DNA of 64,000 nucleotides from the NCBI GenBank assembly GCA_014379345.1, contig JACMLY010000030.1, positions 248,001 through 312,000 on the forward strand, given 5' to 3'. Shown piece by piece: positions 19,101-28,872 of this stretch. The translations under genes were made by a program, and so were the position numbers. This DNA comes from Chitinophagaceae bacterium (GTDB taxonomy: Bacteria > Bacteroidota > Bacteroidia > Chitinophagales > Chitinophagaceae). Within the stretch, counting starts at the first letter, position 1; every line of letters begins with the position of its first letter. The notes beneath the pieces were generated by a model, which saw only the letters and a list, made by a program, of their open reading frames with translations, was not told the origin of the DNA and made no database searches.

Positions 19101-19754
19101 TTAATGCTTGATCTTATCCTTGAATACTTTTTGAAATTTTTCCATTTTTGGCCTTATTACATAGGTACAATAAGGTTGCGAACCGTTGTTGTTGTAATAA
19201 TCCTGGTGATAATTTTCTGCAATATAAAATTTCGAAAAAGGAGTGATTTCCGTAACAATAGGTTTATTAAAAGCGCCGCTTGTGTTTAGTTCCGCTTTGT
19301 ATTTTTCTGCTTTTGTCTTTTGCTCATCACTGTGATAAAATACGGCACTGCGGTATTGTGTACCAACATCATTTCCCTGGCGGTTAAGGGTTGTAGGATC
19401 ATGCGTTTGCCAGAATACTTCCAGCAATTCATCAAAACTGATCTTTGCAGGATCATAGACGATCTGTATCACTTCAGCATGTCCGGTAGTTCCATCGCAG
19501 ACATCCTTGTAAGTTGGTTTATCAACATGACCCCCACTATAGCCTGATGAAACTTTTAAAACACCATTTAATTGTTCAAAAATGGCTTCTGTACACCAAA
19601 AGCAGCCATTGCCAAATGTGGCGGTATCCGTTTTATAATCTGTAGTTTGTAAAGAGGTAAGGTCACTTGTCATATGTTTATTTGAATTTTTATTTTCTGC
19701 ACAGGAAATGAATGTGGTCAGGGCAATAACAACACTTGTAAATATTATATTCAT
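19101..19754 (-). CDS. msrA: Peptide-methionine (S)-S-oxide reductase, lipoprotein form
   Basis: Repairs methionine-S-sulfoxide in proteins. The active site GNGCFWCTE (catalytic Cys51, with Cys54) and the downstream GYSGGHVDKPTYKDVCDGTTGHAE are canonical, and WQTHDPTTLNRQGNDVGTQYRS is the expected substrate region. From the ATG at 19754 the protein (217 residues) opens with MNIIFTSVVIALTTFISC, a lipobox, so it should act in the periplasm or envelope. An upstream start would add residues before the signal peptide. No MsrB is fused. Convergent with the peptide-binding lipoprotein. Confidence 0.95.
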   Translation of the reverse strand: MNIIFTSVVIALTTFISCAENKNSNKHMTSDLTSLQTTDYKTDTATFGNGCFWCTEAIFEQLNGVLKVSSGYSGGHVDKPTYKDVCDGTTGHAEVIQIVYDPAKISFDELLEVFWQTHDPTTLNRQGNDVGTQYRSAVFYHSDEQKTKAEKYKAELNTSGAFNKPIVTEITPFSKFYIAENYHQDYYNNNGSQPYCTYVIRPKMEKFQKVFKDKIKH

Positions 19755-19963
19755 ACTGCAACGTTTTAATGATCCGGTCATGGCACAAATTTCGTACAAG
19801 TTATAAGGTTCAGCAAGCCAAAATTTGTAAGTTGCCCGACAAAAGCCCCCTTTTATCATATCATTAACGGCAGCAGGTACGAGAAAAGGCCGCGGTTGGT
19901 TTTATGCCTCCGATTGAGGCGTAATTAAATCATAATTTGTATAGTAAGCGCTAAAATATTCAG

Positions 19964-20374
19964 ATGAAAGAAAAAATAGCGATTCATGCCACCAGGTTAA
20001 AACCCGGGCAGGATCTTAAAATAGCGTTGCAGGAATTCGCGAGCCACAAGAACATAAGGGCAGGGTGGGTAATGAGCTGCGCCGGAAGCCTGACAAGTTA
20101 TTGCCTCCGGTTTGCCAATCAGCAAAGCGGGAATGCCGGCAAGGGGTTTTTTGAGATCATCAGCTTATCAGGCACCATAAGCATCGATGGCTGCCACCTT
20201 CATATTGCAATAGCAGATGGCAATGGTGTTCTAAAGGGCGGACATTTATTAGAAGGTTGTATTGTATACACCACCGCAGAAATCATTGTAGGGGAGAGCC
20301 ATGATTTGGTCTTCACCAGGGGATATGATGATAAGACAGGCTGGAATGAGTTGCAAATAAAAAAAATTGAGTAA
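19964..20374 (+). CDS. PPC (DUF296) domain DNA-binding-like protein
   Basis: Protein of 136 residues that is almost entirely a PPC/DUF296 domain: RLKPGQDLKIALQEFASHKNI at the N-terminus, a core FEIISLSGTIS, and GCHLHIAIADGNGVLKGGHLLEGC, which carries the metal-ligand histidines. Plant relatives bind AT-rich DNA through an added hook; free-standing bacterial ones form trimers of unknown role. No AT-hook is present here. It precedes the MutS2-like gene by about 120 bases on the same strand. Confidence 0.85.
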   Translation: MKEKIAIHATRLKPGQDLKIALQEFASHKNIRAGWVMSCAGSLTSYCLRFANQQSGNAGKGFFEIISLSGTISIDGCHLHIAIADGNGVLKGGHLLEGCIVYTTAEIIVGESHDLVFTRGYDDKTGWNELQIKKIE

Positions 20375-20496
20375 AAGCTAACCCTGCAGGCCATCGACAC
20401 ATCGATCATTCAATTCATGCAACTAAATAATAAAACCTCAAAAGCCACAGGCAACATTATATTTCCGAAATTCGCACTTCAAAAAAAGGGTCACAC

Positions 20497-22635
20497 GTGG
20501 AGCTTTCAATAAGTATGAGGCATTTTCCTGAATCGGCTTTGGTACAACTCGAGTTTGATAAGATCCAGGTATTGCTTACAGCGCATTGTAAAACCGAATA
20601 TGCGAAATCTAAGGCAGAAAATCTGCGGGTACATACAAAAAAAGAATTCATTGAACTTGAATTACAGCAGTCGAATGAATACAAGTTACTGGTTCAGGGT
20701 GGACAGTATTTTCCCAATGATCATGTTCTGAATCTATCCAGGGAGATCAAATTACTCGGTATTCCGGGAGCCGTTTTGACCGGCGAGCAGATAATCCTGG
20801 TAAGAAAGCTGGCTGAAGACCTACAAAGCATTTTCCGCTGGTTTGATGCTGAAAGGCGGATTGCCTACCGGGCATTGGCGAGAGTGATCGACAATACCTA
20901 TTATGAAAAAGCCATTTTACAAACGATTGATGAAGTACTGGACGAAAACGGAACGGTGAAAGACAATGCTTCCGCTGATCTGTCCCGCATACGGATGAAC
21001 TTATATAAAAGACGCAATGAGTTGCGTCGCTTATTTGACCGGATCGTACAGAAACTCACCAAATCGGGATATGTTGCCGATATCGAAGAAGCCTTCTTGA
21101 ACGGAAGAAGGGTAGTAGCCCTATTTGCCGAACACAAACGCCAAATAAAAGGAATTCTTCACGGCGAAAGCGATACAAGGAAAACAGCTTTTGTTGAACC
21201 CGAGGAGACCATTGAATTGAACAACGACGTATTCGCCCTGGAACATGAAGAGAGCCGTGAGGTCTACCGCATCCTTCGTGAATTGACCCAGACATTATCT
21301 GTTTATGGTCCACTTTTAAAAGGCTACCATGATGTACTGGGTGAATTCGATTTTATCCGCGCCAAGGCCAGGTTTGCGATTGATACCAACGGTAATTATC
21401 CATTATTAGCCGATAAGGCACATGTGCACCTGGTGAAGGCTTGTCATCCTTTACTGTATCTATATAATAAAAAGAACAATAAACAAACCATACCCGTCGA
21501 CATAACACTCGATGAAAAAAACCGGATACTGGTGATATCGGGCCCGAATGCCGGAGGCAAAACGGTGACTCTTAAAACGGTTGGATTATTACAACTGATG
21601 TTGCAGAGTGGTTTGCTGGTACCCGTACATCCGGATTCTGAAATGGGCATTTTCAGACAGATCATGATACATATCGGCGATACTCAAAGCCTGGAATTTG
21701 AACTAAGCACTTATAGCTCTCATTTAAAAAACATGAAGTACTTCATGGAAAATGCGAATGGGAAAACACTGTTTTTTATTGATGAGCTGGGTAGCGGTAG
21801 CGACCCCAACCTGGGTGGAGCTTTTGCAGAAGTGATCCTGGAAGAACTGGTAAAAAAGCACGCAATGGGAATTGTTACAACCCACTATCTTAATTTGAAG
21901 GTGATGGCCAATAAAACACCCGGCATTATTAATGGGGCCATGGCTTTCGATGAAAAGAATCTTTTGCCTATGTACAAGCTGATCATCGGAAAACCGGGCA
22001 GCTCTTATACTTTTTCCATTGCTGAGAGGATCGGGTTGGATCCTTTGCTGGTAGGAAGGGCAAAAAAACTGGTAGATGACAATCATTTCAAGCTCGATAA
22101 ATTACTCAACCGTACCGAGCAGGATCTGCAAAACATAGAAAAAGAGAAAAAAGAGTTACAGCAGTTGGTCAATGAAAATATGCGGCTGAAAAAAGAAATG
22201 GAAGAACTGATCAACCAGGAACGCCATCAACAACAGGTAGAATTGTTGAAACAACAGAATAAGATCAGCGAAGAACGCATTGCTTACCTCAAAGAAATGG
22301 AACGCAAACTAAAGCAGATCGTATTTGACTGGAAAAAAGCCGGGAACCAGGACGACAAAAAAGATTTGATCAAACAAATGCAGGCATTGCTGTTCAGGCA
22401 GGATCAAAAACAGGTCAATGAAAAGGTAAAGAAAAAAGTGAGCTCGAAATACGAGGAGATCGCCGGAGAAATTAGTGTAGGTCAAAAAGTATTAATGAAA
22501 AAGAACCACCAGGTAGGGGAGGTTACGGAGATCAAAGGAAAAAAAGCAGTGGTTAAAGTTGGATTGATGCCGATTACAGTTGACCTTGAAAATTTAGTTG
22601 CAGTGTCTGAGAAAAATGCTGAGTCCCAAACATAA
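20497..22635 (+). CDS. MutS2-like ATPase without Smr domain
   Basis: MutS-family protein of 712 residues. There is a core/lever region (residues 1-330), then an ABC-type ATPase with Walker A GPNAGGKT at residue 349, the Q-loop area IGDTQSLEFELSTYSSH, Walker B LFFIDELGSGSDP near residues 424-436, then a long Glu/Lys/Gln-rich coiled coil (about residues 540-630) and a C-terminal KOW-like segment (VGQKVLMKKNHQVGEVTEIKG). The usual C-terminal Smr nuclease domain of MutS2 is absent; the frame ends cleanly. The mismatch-recognition domain of MutS1 is also absent. Start GTG is preceded by AAAAAGGG; an ATG six codons later is possible. Confidence 0.88.
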   Translation: MELSISMRHFPESALVQLEFDKIQVLLTAHCKTEYAKSKAENLRVHTKKEFIELELQQSNEYKLLVQGGQYFPNDHVLNLSREIKLLGIPGAVLTGEQIILVRKLAEDLQSIFRWFDAERRIAYRALARVIDNTYYEKAILQTIDEVLDENGTVKDNASADLSRIRMNLYKRRNELRRLFDRIVQKLTKSGYVADIEEAFLNGRRVVALFAEHKRQIKGILHGESDTRKTAFVEPEETIELNNDVFALEHEESREVYRILRELTQTLSVYGPLLKGYHDVLGEFDFIRAKARFAIDTNGNYPLLADKAHVHLVKACHPLLYLYNKKNNKQTIPVDITLDEKNRILVISGPNAGGKTVTLKTVGLLQLMLQSGLLVPVHPDSEMGIFRQIMIHIGDTQSLEFELSTYSSHLKNMKYFMENANGKTLFFIDELGSGSDPNLGGAFAEVILEELVKKHAMGIVTTHYLNLKVMANKTPGIINGAMAFDEKNLLPMYKLIIGKPGSSYTFSIAERIGLDPLLVGRAKKLVDDNHFKLDKLLNRTEQDLQNIEKEKKELQQLVNENMRLKKEMEELINQERHQQQVELLKQQNKISEERIAYLKEMERKLKQIVFDWKKAGNQDDKKDLIKQMQALLFRQDQKQVNEKVKKKVSSKYEEIAGEISVGQKVLMKKNHQVGEVTEIKGKKAVVKVGLMPITVDLENLVAVSEKNAESQT

Positions 22636-22636
22636 A

Positions 22637-22706
22637 TTTTTGCCACGAATTACACGATTTATCACGAATAAGAATCCGTGATAATTCGTGTAATTCGTGG
22701 CAAAAA
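22637..22706. terminator. Palindrome, CACGAATTACACG family, between convergent genes
   Basis: Arms TTTTTGCCACGAATTACACG and the reverse complement differ at about two bases and end in A/T runs on both sides, so it can act as an intrinsic terminator in both directions. It lies 2 bases after the MutS2-like stop and 3 bases before the CBS-gene stop. Confidence 0.75.
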
Positions 22707-22709
22707 TTC

Positions 22710-23144
22710 TTACATACTGGAGTGTAAATAGTCTTTTAGCTGTGTAATTGTTTCCTGCTGTGCAAGTATTGTTTCTTTCACCACATCGTTAATTGAAATG
22801 ATGCCGCTCAGTGTTTCTGTGTCGAACACTGGCAAATAGCGGATATTTTTATCAGACATTAATTGCATGCAATACTCAACCGTATCGCTGGGTGTTATCC
22901 GCGGGATATCCGATGACATGATCTCTTCAACCTTGGTATCTGTAGAGGATTTCCCTTTTAGAATTACTTTACGTGAATAATCTCTTTCTGTAAGAATGCC
23001 AAGATATTGGCCTCCTTCTACAATCACTACTGAACCGATATTCTGGTCGGCCATGATCTTTAAAGCATCTAATACTGAAGTATCAGCCGACACCTGGGTA
23101 ATGTTTTTTCCTTTCCGTGATAAAATATCAGCTACTTTTTTCAT
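22710..23144 (-). CDS. Two-CBS-domain protein
   Basis: Cytosolic protein of 144 residues made of a tandem pair of CBS motifs (Bateman module): first VSADTSVLDALKIMADQNIGSVVIVE with GILTERDYSRKV, then ITPSDTVEYCMQLMSDKNIRYLPVFD with GIISINDVVKE. Such modules bind adenosyl ligands and report cell energy status, but with no attached output domain the target is unknown. The ATG at 23144 is preferred to an upstream TTG. It ends against a shared palindromic terminator. Confidence 0.92.
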   Translation of the reverse strand: MKKVADILSRKGKNITQVSADTSVLDALKIMADQNIGSVVIVEGGQYLGILTERDYSRKVILKGKSSTDTKVEEIMSSDIPRITPSDTVEYCMQLMSDKNIRYLPVFDTETLSGIISINDVVKETILAQQETITQLKDYLHSSM

Positions 23145-23373
23145 ACAGTTTATTTTGGTGAACAATCGCGAAGGGTAATTTACGATTTTTATTGTAGCAG
23201 AGAGATGGAAATTTGACTTTCAGACCAATCTTTTATCAGTTAAAGATAACAGCATCAATTCCTTGTAGGAAAAAACCCAAGTAAAAATCCTATGAAATCG
23301 GATGGCATATATGTAGTTCAATTTCAATTGTTTCTTCCAATACAGGTAATATAATTAAGTTAAGGATTGTGTT

Positions 23374-23439
23374 TGCCATGAAGACACAAAGCCACAAAGA
23401 AATCATTCAAAACTTAGTGTCTTTGTGCCTTCGCGGCAA
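23374..23439. repeat. Imperfect palindrome (cacaaagacac family)
   Basis: The left arm TGCCATGAAGACACAAAG and the right arm CTTTGTGCCTTCGCGGCA are mostly complementary with several mismatches. It lies in the 321-base gap between the CBS gene and the CHAT gene stop. The rest of the gap shows no gene. Confidence 0.6.
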
Positions 23440-23465
23440 TCCGTTCTTCATAATTAATGACATTG

Positions 23466-26315
23466 CTAAACAGGGATTAATTTCTTCCTGTCAATGACTA
23501 CTTTTTTTCTTCGGGAGTACCGTCTCCATCCGGCAAATAATAACAATCCTGCAATCCCTGTTATCAAAACGGGAATTGTCCAGTTTGAAGGACGATCATA
23601 CTGAATAGGATCTGTTTTTCCTACTAAAACGGTAGCTGCCCAATAATAAGGGAGGGTTTGTTGTTTGGAGGCAGTTTTAAGAAATTCCAGTTTAGCCTTT
23701 TGTAACGCAATATCTACCGGCATTTCTGCGGAGAGGTATTTATAGAAAAGTTCCGTGAGCCTGTATGTAGCCAGGTCATCCACTGCCCATAAATTACTGA
23801 TGGATGAGGGCACACCAAATGCGGCAAATCCCCGGTTAAAACTGAAGATCCCTTCTCCATGATAAAGTTTTCCGATCCCTGTTTCGCATGCAGAAAGAAC
23901 GATCAGCTGGGTAGAAGGTCTTTTCTCAGGCAAAAGTTCAGATAAATACAAAGGCGCATCGGCGAAATAAATAACCGGTTCGTTCTGGTTGCTGCTGTCG
24001 GATGCGTGCGTGTATAACTGGATGATCTTGTAGGAGGAGAATTGTTTCAGGAAATTCTCTCTTGATGCCTGCCTGCCAACCAGGCTACGGGCGTTCTCCA
24101 TAAAACCGTTGATCTTATTCAGTGAAAGATCACTTGCATTTAAAGTTGCAAGGCTCTTGTCGGCAGCATATTTAACGGGAGCTATTCCGAGAAAATATCC
24201 TGCAGGAGCAACCGATGCATTCGAAATAAAATTGTTCTGCAGGTAACGTGCGGAATAAGTATAACTTACCGCGTGATCATTCAGAAAATAGACCGGAGAA
24301 GAGCTTTCATTTATTACCAATGCTTCGAATGGAAAATAACGGCCATCCGGTGAAATAATGATCCTGCCGGTTGGTACCGGGTTTTTATCAAAAATCAACT
24401 TGTATAAGTGATTCGCTGTTCTTGTAAAGCCGCGGAAATCCTTATTCATCAGGTCAGGATTTGAAATATAAGAAATGTAAGAGTTGGTAGTGGCGTCGAA
24501 GTCGGATTTGGATACTTTGTTGAGGTAAACATTTTTTGGCGTGATCAATAATGTGTAAACCGCACTGTCGCCCGAAAAAATTTCCAATAGGGCCTGATGG
24601 TTGTTTAATAATTTATTTTGTACATCCTGAATCGTTATGAAGCTGGTGTCTAAAGTGCTTTGGTAATATAGAGGGTTGTTTACTTTGATGGACTGTTCAA
24701 GCCTATCCAATTCCTGTGCAAGTTCAAATCGGGTTTGCTCAATTTCCTCATATTTTTTAGAGTTGCCAACCATACTGGTCAATTCTCTTTCCAGATTTAT
24801 TATTTTTTTCTTAACCTGAACCTGTTTCAAAATATCGTCTGTGCCTAAGTACTGCTGAGCGGTAAGCTGGTCATTTAAAAGCACTGCTCGACTTTTTTCG
24901 AAGAAATAAAATGCATCTTTTTTATTGCCTCGTAAATAGCAGGCATCAATGGCGTGTTCATAAAGCCGGCGGTTATCACTTCTCCAGAAAAGTTTTGAGT
25001 CGAGGTCAGATTGCTCGGTTTTAATACGATTAAGCATATGATCTGCCACTTTGTAAATTCTCAATGCTTCCTCAGCATCAGTGGATTGCTTATTCGTGGT
25101 AAACTTTTTCCGGAAAGCATCTCCTTTGTCAAGAATCAGGCCTGTGAGGTAATGTATTTTTTTATAACTTTTAATTTCTTCTGACGAATTCTTCAGGAAA
25201 TATGTTTCATTTATCCCTTTTTGGATTTGATTGAAAGCTAGTTGGAAATATATAAATGCAGAATCGTAGTGTGCCTGTTGAACATATATATTAGCTATAT
25301 GACCTAATATATTCATTGACTCAAAAGAATCTACTTTATTCAGAGACTTGTTTTTGTTTGTAAAGGCGAGTGCCTTTTTAAAATAAAGTAAAGCCGTATT
25401 TGGGTCATTCAACTGCTTAAAATAAAGATTATATCCAATGGCGTTTAATGTTTGTTTATAGTTAAAATCAGATTTTGCTTTTTGTTCATATTCGAGTGTC
25501 TTGTTAAAATATAGCAAAGCTTTTTTATAGGCTCCTTTATAAAGTTGGACTTCCGCCATTTGGCCATATATCATCCCTAAATATTGTGTGAGGCCCGTTT
25601 TAGTATATTCATCTGCTTTATTGGAAAGCAATTGTTCAGCTGTTTCGAAGTTCTTTAGTTGCAATAAAGCTTGAATATGCCAACCCAGACTACTGGATGC
25701 GAATTGTTTACCAAGCAAATAATTGGGGTTGTCACGGTTTTTGCCATATTCAATTGAAAGTCTCTCACATTCTTTCGCATCTTCTATACACTTGTGAAAA
25801 TCGCCAATATCAAAATAATATTTAACTCGTGTGTATAAGGCTCTTATAAATTCAATAGAAGAAGAGGATTTTAACTGATAGGCAATAGATATGAAATTGG
25901 AGACAGCCTTCATTTTTTCTTGTACATTATTCAAAGAATCGTAATACGCAAACAACCAGAAATAGCTTCGTATCAAATGGGCAGGATTTATCGAAGGTTT
26001 ACCAGTGTTGGAATTGATAATGTTGATCGATTCCCGGTAATATTGTATGGCCGTAAAATAATCAGACTGGGTGGCGCACAGGTAGCCTATAAACCGAAGG
26101 AATGAGGCGTGAGTGGAATCATTTCTATAAGGACAATTATTTATTATATTCAGGTATCCAAGTGCTTCAGTTAATTTTTCCTTGATGGGCAGTTTTGATG
26201 AATCCCTTAAATAAGAGATTTTTTCGTACAGAACTTCTTTTTCAGGACATTGCGCCCGGATTGATGTAGTCAATACAAAAGCGGAACTTATTAGAATTAA
26301 TAATTTTCTTTTCAT
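23466..26315 (-). CDS. TPR-CHAT protein, exported and membrane-anchored, caspase-like
   Basis: Protein of 949 residues (ATG at 26315). It has an N-terminal signal peptide (KRKLLILISSAFVLTTSIRA), about a dozen tetratricopeptide-like helical pairs over residues 40-480 (for example YKKALLYFNKTLEYEQKAK), a charged coiled linker, then a C-terminal CHAT domain. The caspase-like dyad is intact: His770 in LYTHASDSSNQ and Cys810 in VLSACETGIGKLYHGEG. A single transmembrane helix (VLITGIAGLLLFAGW) and a basic tail end the protein. CHAT peptidases are linked to programmed proteolysis, but exported versions of this build in Bacteroidota have no known target. It lies on the same strand as the subtilase, 212 bases away. 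Confidence 0.9.
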   Translation of the reverse strand: MKRKLLILISSAFVLTTSIRAQCPEKEVLYEKISYLRDSSKLPIKEKLTEALGYLNIINNCPYRNDSTHASFLRFIGYLCATQSDYFTAIQYYRESINIINSNTGKPSINPAHLIRSYFWLFAYYDSLNNVQEKMKAVSNFISIAYQLKSSSSIEFIRALYTRVKYYFDIGDFHKCIEDAKECERLSIEYGKNRDNPNYLLGKQFASSSLGWHIQALLQLKNFETAEQLLSNKADEYTKTGLTQYLGMIYGQMAEVQLYKGAYKKALLYFNKTLEYEQKAKSDFNYKQTLNAIGYNLYFKQLNDPNTALLYFKKALAFTNKNKSLNKVDSFESMNILGHIANIYVQQAHYDSAFIYFQLAFNQIQKGINETYFLKNSSEEIKSYKKIHYLTGLILDKGDAFRKKFTTNKQSTDAEEALRIYKVADHMLNRIKTEQSDLDSKLFWRSDNRRLYEHAIDACYLRGNKKDAFYFFEKSRAVLLNDQLTAQQYLGTDDILKQVQVKKKIINLERELTSMVGNSKKYEEIEQTRFELAQELDRLEQSIKVNNPLYYQSTLDTSFITIQDVQNKLLNNHQALLEIFSGDSAVYTLLITPKNVYLNKVSKSDFDATTNSYISYISNPDLMNKDFRGFTRTANHLYKLIFDKNPVPTGRIIISPDGRYFPFEALVINESSSPVYFLNDHAVSYTYSARYLQNNFISNASVAPAGYFLGIAPVKYAADKSLATLNASDLSLNKINGFMENARSLVGRQASRENFLKQFSSYKIIQLYTHASDSSNQNEPVIYFADAPLYLSELLPEKRPSTQLIVLSACETGIGKLYHGEGIFSFNRGFAAFGVPSSISNLWAVDDLATYRLTELFYKYLSAEMPVDIALQKAKLEFLKTASKQQTLPYYWAATVLVGKTDPIQYDRPSNWTIPVLITGIAGLLLFAGWRRYSRRKKVVIDRKKLIPV

Positions 26316-26527
26316 GGCTGTCACTTTGAAGAATTGAGCATCGCAAATATGACAATAAGAAAATATCCTTAAATTCCGAACTGCATAGCCGGATTAATTA
26401 GCTTTTATTCTTCTAATTTAGCTAAAAATTTTCTTCATTATTTTCCAATTTGATAATCAACATCCTCTATATTATCGATATGTATTAAGTAAAACTAATA
26501 TGCTCGAGCATTACTAATTTCGGATTT

Positions 26528-27940
26528 CTATTTTAGTGCATTGTCAATTATTTTCTTTAGATCAGGCATCACGCCAATTTTATTGACAAGACGTCCATTG
26601 GCGGAAGGAGTGCCATACAAATCATTGCTTAAAATAGCACGCATTTCAATAGGGCCAAGTCTCCTCTTTTGTTTTGCTTCCATAATACACTGTACAGATA
26701 TGGCCACTCCCGTGATGATTGCCGCAGCGCTTGAAGTGCCGCTAAAATTCATTGTATAACGATTCCTGGCTGTTCCGGATGATCTCGGATAACTTCCTGC
26801 AGTTACAACGTTGTCACCCCATCCGTAGCAATTAATCCGCTTCCCATAATTTGAATTTTTTCGTCTTTTGTGTGGTGAGGTGGAAGAGGCTGCTGCAACA
26901 ATAACGGCGCCCGAATCCCTAAAATCTAGGCTCTCTGGATTTAAGATTTCCTTTCCTCTTAATCTGAAGAAGTCCATATTATTACCTTTTGTAGAAGCAA
27001 GGTTCCCGTTTCCCGCGGCTTCTATGACTGTGATGCCTAAGGCAGTTGCGAGTCGGATCGCCTGATAAGTTGCTTCCTCCAATTCAACTGGCCAAAGCCG
27101 GTTCGCAGGAGTTGTGTCGGAGACTTGCGCCTCCAATAAAAGTATGTCACCAAATCGAAGATGATCAATAGCTGCCACTATTGCGTCTGCTGTATTCAAT
27201 GTGCCATCAGGTCTCCATTGTGATATGATGTGTCCTTTCGCCTTTGGTGTGATACCCTGTCCACCAATTTCCTTATCCTGCATCATGATGACTCCTAAAA
27301 CAGCCGAACCGTGATCTTTAAACTTTTCGCAATTGATTCCTGTGGTGGTCAGCCGTTTAATAAAGATGCTTTTATGATCCTCTATCCATCCCTGCTCTAT
27401 GTCGATGAACTGCACACTTCCTTGACCGTCACCACCGTGTACACCCCATGCATAGCGGGCATTAATTCCCTGTGGTGACGGATTTAGGTATTCCTGATAA
27501 CTATTTAAGGTATGCATCGTATCATCATGTAGGGCGCGAACACTTGGGGGGTGTAGAGGACCATTTTGAAGATAGGCTAATTCAACATTCTTATCCTTTC
27601 GCAATCTCCTTAATAATTCGCGGGTGTTAATTTCACATGTCCAGCTAATTGAATAGTAGGAAAAAAAATCCGGAGGTTTATATGTTGAATCTGATTTACT
27701 GGCCTTATCTACCCATGCAATAATCTGGTCGGGTATCAAGGATGTAAATAATTTGTTGATTTTTATACCCTGAAAAATATTCAGGAGCTGTTGCCAGGAA
27801 ATAATATCATGATGCAAAAAAAATTCATTTATTTCTTTTGCATCATGATAAGGAAAACACAGATGGTCATAAAATTTAACTATCAGCCTGAAACAAATGC
27901 TTTCGCCATTTCTTTTATCTTTATTCGTTTTGCTTTCCAT
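26528..27940 (-). CDS. S8 (subtilisin-like) serine peptidase without signal peptide
   Basis: Peptidase of 470 residues from the ATG at 27940. The catalytic triad is intact: Asp180 in VQFIDIEQGW, His210 in DHGSAVLGV and Ser403 in NFSGTSSAA, with oxyanion Asn311 in EAAGN. The N-terminal 150 residues (FYDHLCFPYHDAKEINEFF...) match no domain I know and could be a regulatory or propeptide region. No signal peptide or membrane helix is seen, unusual because most subtilases are exported. DIEQG replaces the usual DTG, which marks a divergent branch. It is 90 bases downstream of an unknown gene and 212 bases upstream of the TPR-CHAT gene, all on one strand. Confidence 0.9.
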   Translation of the reverse strand: MESKTNKDKRNGESICFRLIVKFYDHLCFPYHDAKEINEFFLHHDIISWQQLLNIFQGIKINKLFTSLIPDQIIAWVDKASKSDSTYKPPDFFSYYSISWTCEINTRELLRRLRKDKNVELAYLQNGPLHPPSVRALHDDTMHTLNSYQEYLNPSPQGINARYAWGVHGGDGQGSVQFIDIEQGWIEDHKSIFIKRLTTTGINCEKFKDHGSAVLGVIMMQDKEIGGQGITPKAKGHIISQWRPDGTLNTADAIVAAIDHLRFGDILLLEAQVSDTTPANRLWPVELEEATYQAIRLATALGITVIEAAGNGNLASTKGNNMDFFRLRGKEILNPESLDFRDSGAVIVAAASSTSPHKRRKNSNYGKRINCYGWGDNVVTAGSYPRSSGTARNRYTMNFSGTSSAAAIITGVAISVQCIMEAKQKRRLGPIEMRAILSNDLYGTPSANGRLVNKIGVMPDLKKIIDNALK

Positions 27941-28030
27941 CGAATATACAGAGGATAAATTGAACAAATCGCTACAGTAGAAAGCAGCGACATTGTTCTG
28001 ATTTTTTTTGCCTAATAATGTCCTGATTGA

Positions 28031-28666
28031 CTATTGACCTGGCATTGGTGGTGGTGGTCCGGGAGGATCTGGGGGATCTGGAGCGTCACCATCATCGTTA
28101 CCATTTGCTGGTGGAAATATATCGATATAAATGCGTTGTGTAGCGCGACGTTTCTTTACGGCTGAGATATAAATCATAACAACATTTTCTTTACTCCAAT
28201 CAAAATGGATATCGTGATCCTCCTGCTTTTGTGTCACGATCAGGTCATGATACTGTAACCAACCGGTACAAAATGATTCATAGCTCATTCTGTTGAATAA
28301 CCAGTTACTAGTCGAAGGGCTGTATGATCTCCCGGTATAATGGGTGCACCAGACATGGAATTTTTTTTTATCCTTAAGTGTCTTATTAAGGGCATTAGGA
28401 TCTGTATAGAATTTATAACAATTATTAAATTCATCTATCGTGTCCTGATCGATATCTCCTTGCGTTTTTTTATTGGCACCTTTCGGAACATTCTTAGGTT
28501 TCACTTTTTTTAATACAAAAACGCCAGGTTCTGTCGAAATGCTTTGAGTAACTCCATTGACTGCAGAATTTTCAGAAGGAGTGAAATCAAGAGTTTTATT
28601 GTCTAAACCCGGAACTAAGTTTCGATGTCTTTCTCTTACATCTTTTTCTGTTAATATCACCTTCAT
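28031..28666 (-). CDS. Unknown protein with proline-rich C-terminal tail
   Basis: Protein of 211 residues, not recognised. It starts at the ATG at 28666 (MKVILTEKDVRERHRNLVPG). The first 190 residues look globular and alternate charged helices with strands (VFVLKKVKPKNVPKG, FHVWCTHYTGRSYSPST, VVMIYISAVKKRRATQRIY). The last 30 residues are disordered and proline/aspartate-rich (DAPDPPDPPGPPPPMPGQ). No signal peptide or membrane helix is present. The stop lies 90 bases before the S8 peptidase start on the same strand, so the two are probably co-transcribed. It could be a substrate, inhibitor or adaptor of the peptidase; this is inference. Confidence 0.75.
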   Translation of the reverse strand: MKVILTEKDVRERHRNLVPGLDNKTLDFTPSENSAVNGVTQSISTEPGVFVLKKVKPKNVPKGANKKTQGDIDQDTIDEFNNCYKFYTDPNALNKTLKDKKKFHVWCTHYTGRSYSPSTSNWLFNRMSYESFCTGWLQYHDLIVTQKQEDHDIHFDWSKENVVMIYISAVKKRRATQRIYIDIFPPANGNDDGDAPDPPDPPGPPPPMPGQ

Positions 28667-28864
28667 AAATAAAACGTTTAGTCGTGAATAAATATAATTG
28701 CCATAAAGCAAGCCATTATGCGGCATCGTGTTTCATGAAGATGTACAGAGTAACATTGGTACAGATCAAAATAATTTCCAGTATTTCCATTTAGGCAAGT
28801 TCTTTATGGTAAGGGATTCTTCTACTATAAAGGGTAGTTTAGTCCTTCACGATAGGTACTTGTA

Positions 28865-28872
28865 CAAATATA
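28865..28872 (-). promoter_or_regulatory. Possible -7 box (TATATTTG) for the unknown-S8 pair
   Basis: On the minus strand TATATTTG matches the Bacteroidota consensus. It is about 200 bases before the start of the unknown gene, with no clear TTG at -33, so confidence is low. Confidence 0.35.

Noticed and set aside
23466..26315. TPR-CHAT protein as a CRISPR-linked craspase
   Set aside because: Has a signal peptide and membrane helix, and there is no CRISPR array or gRAMP gene nearby.
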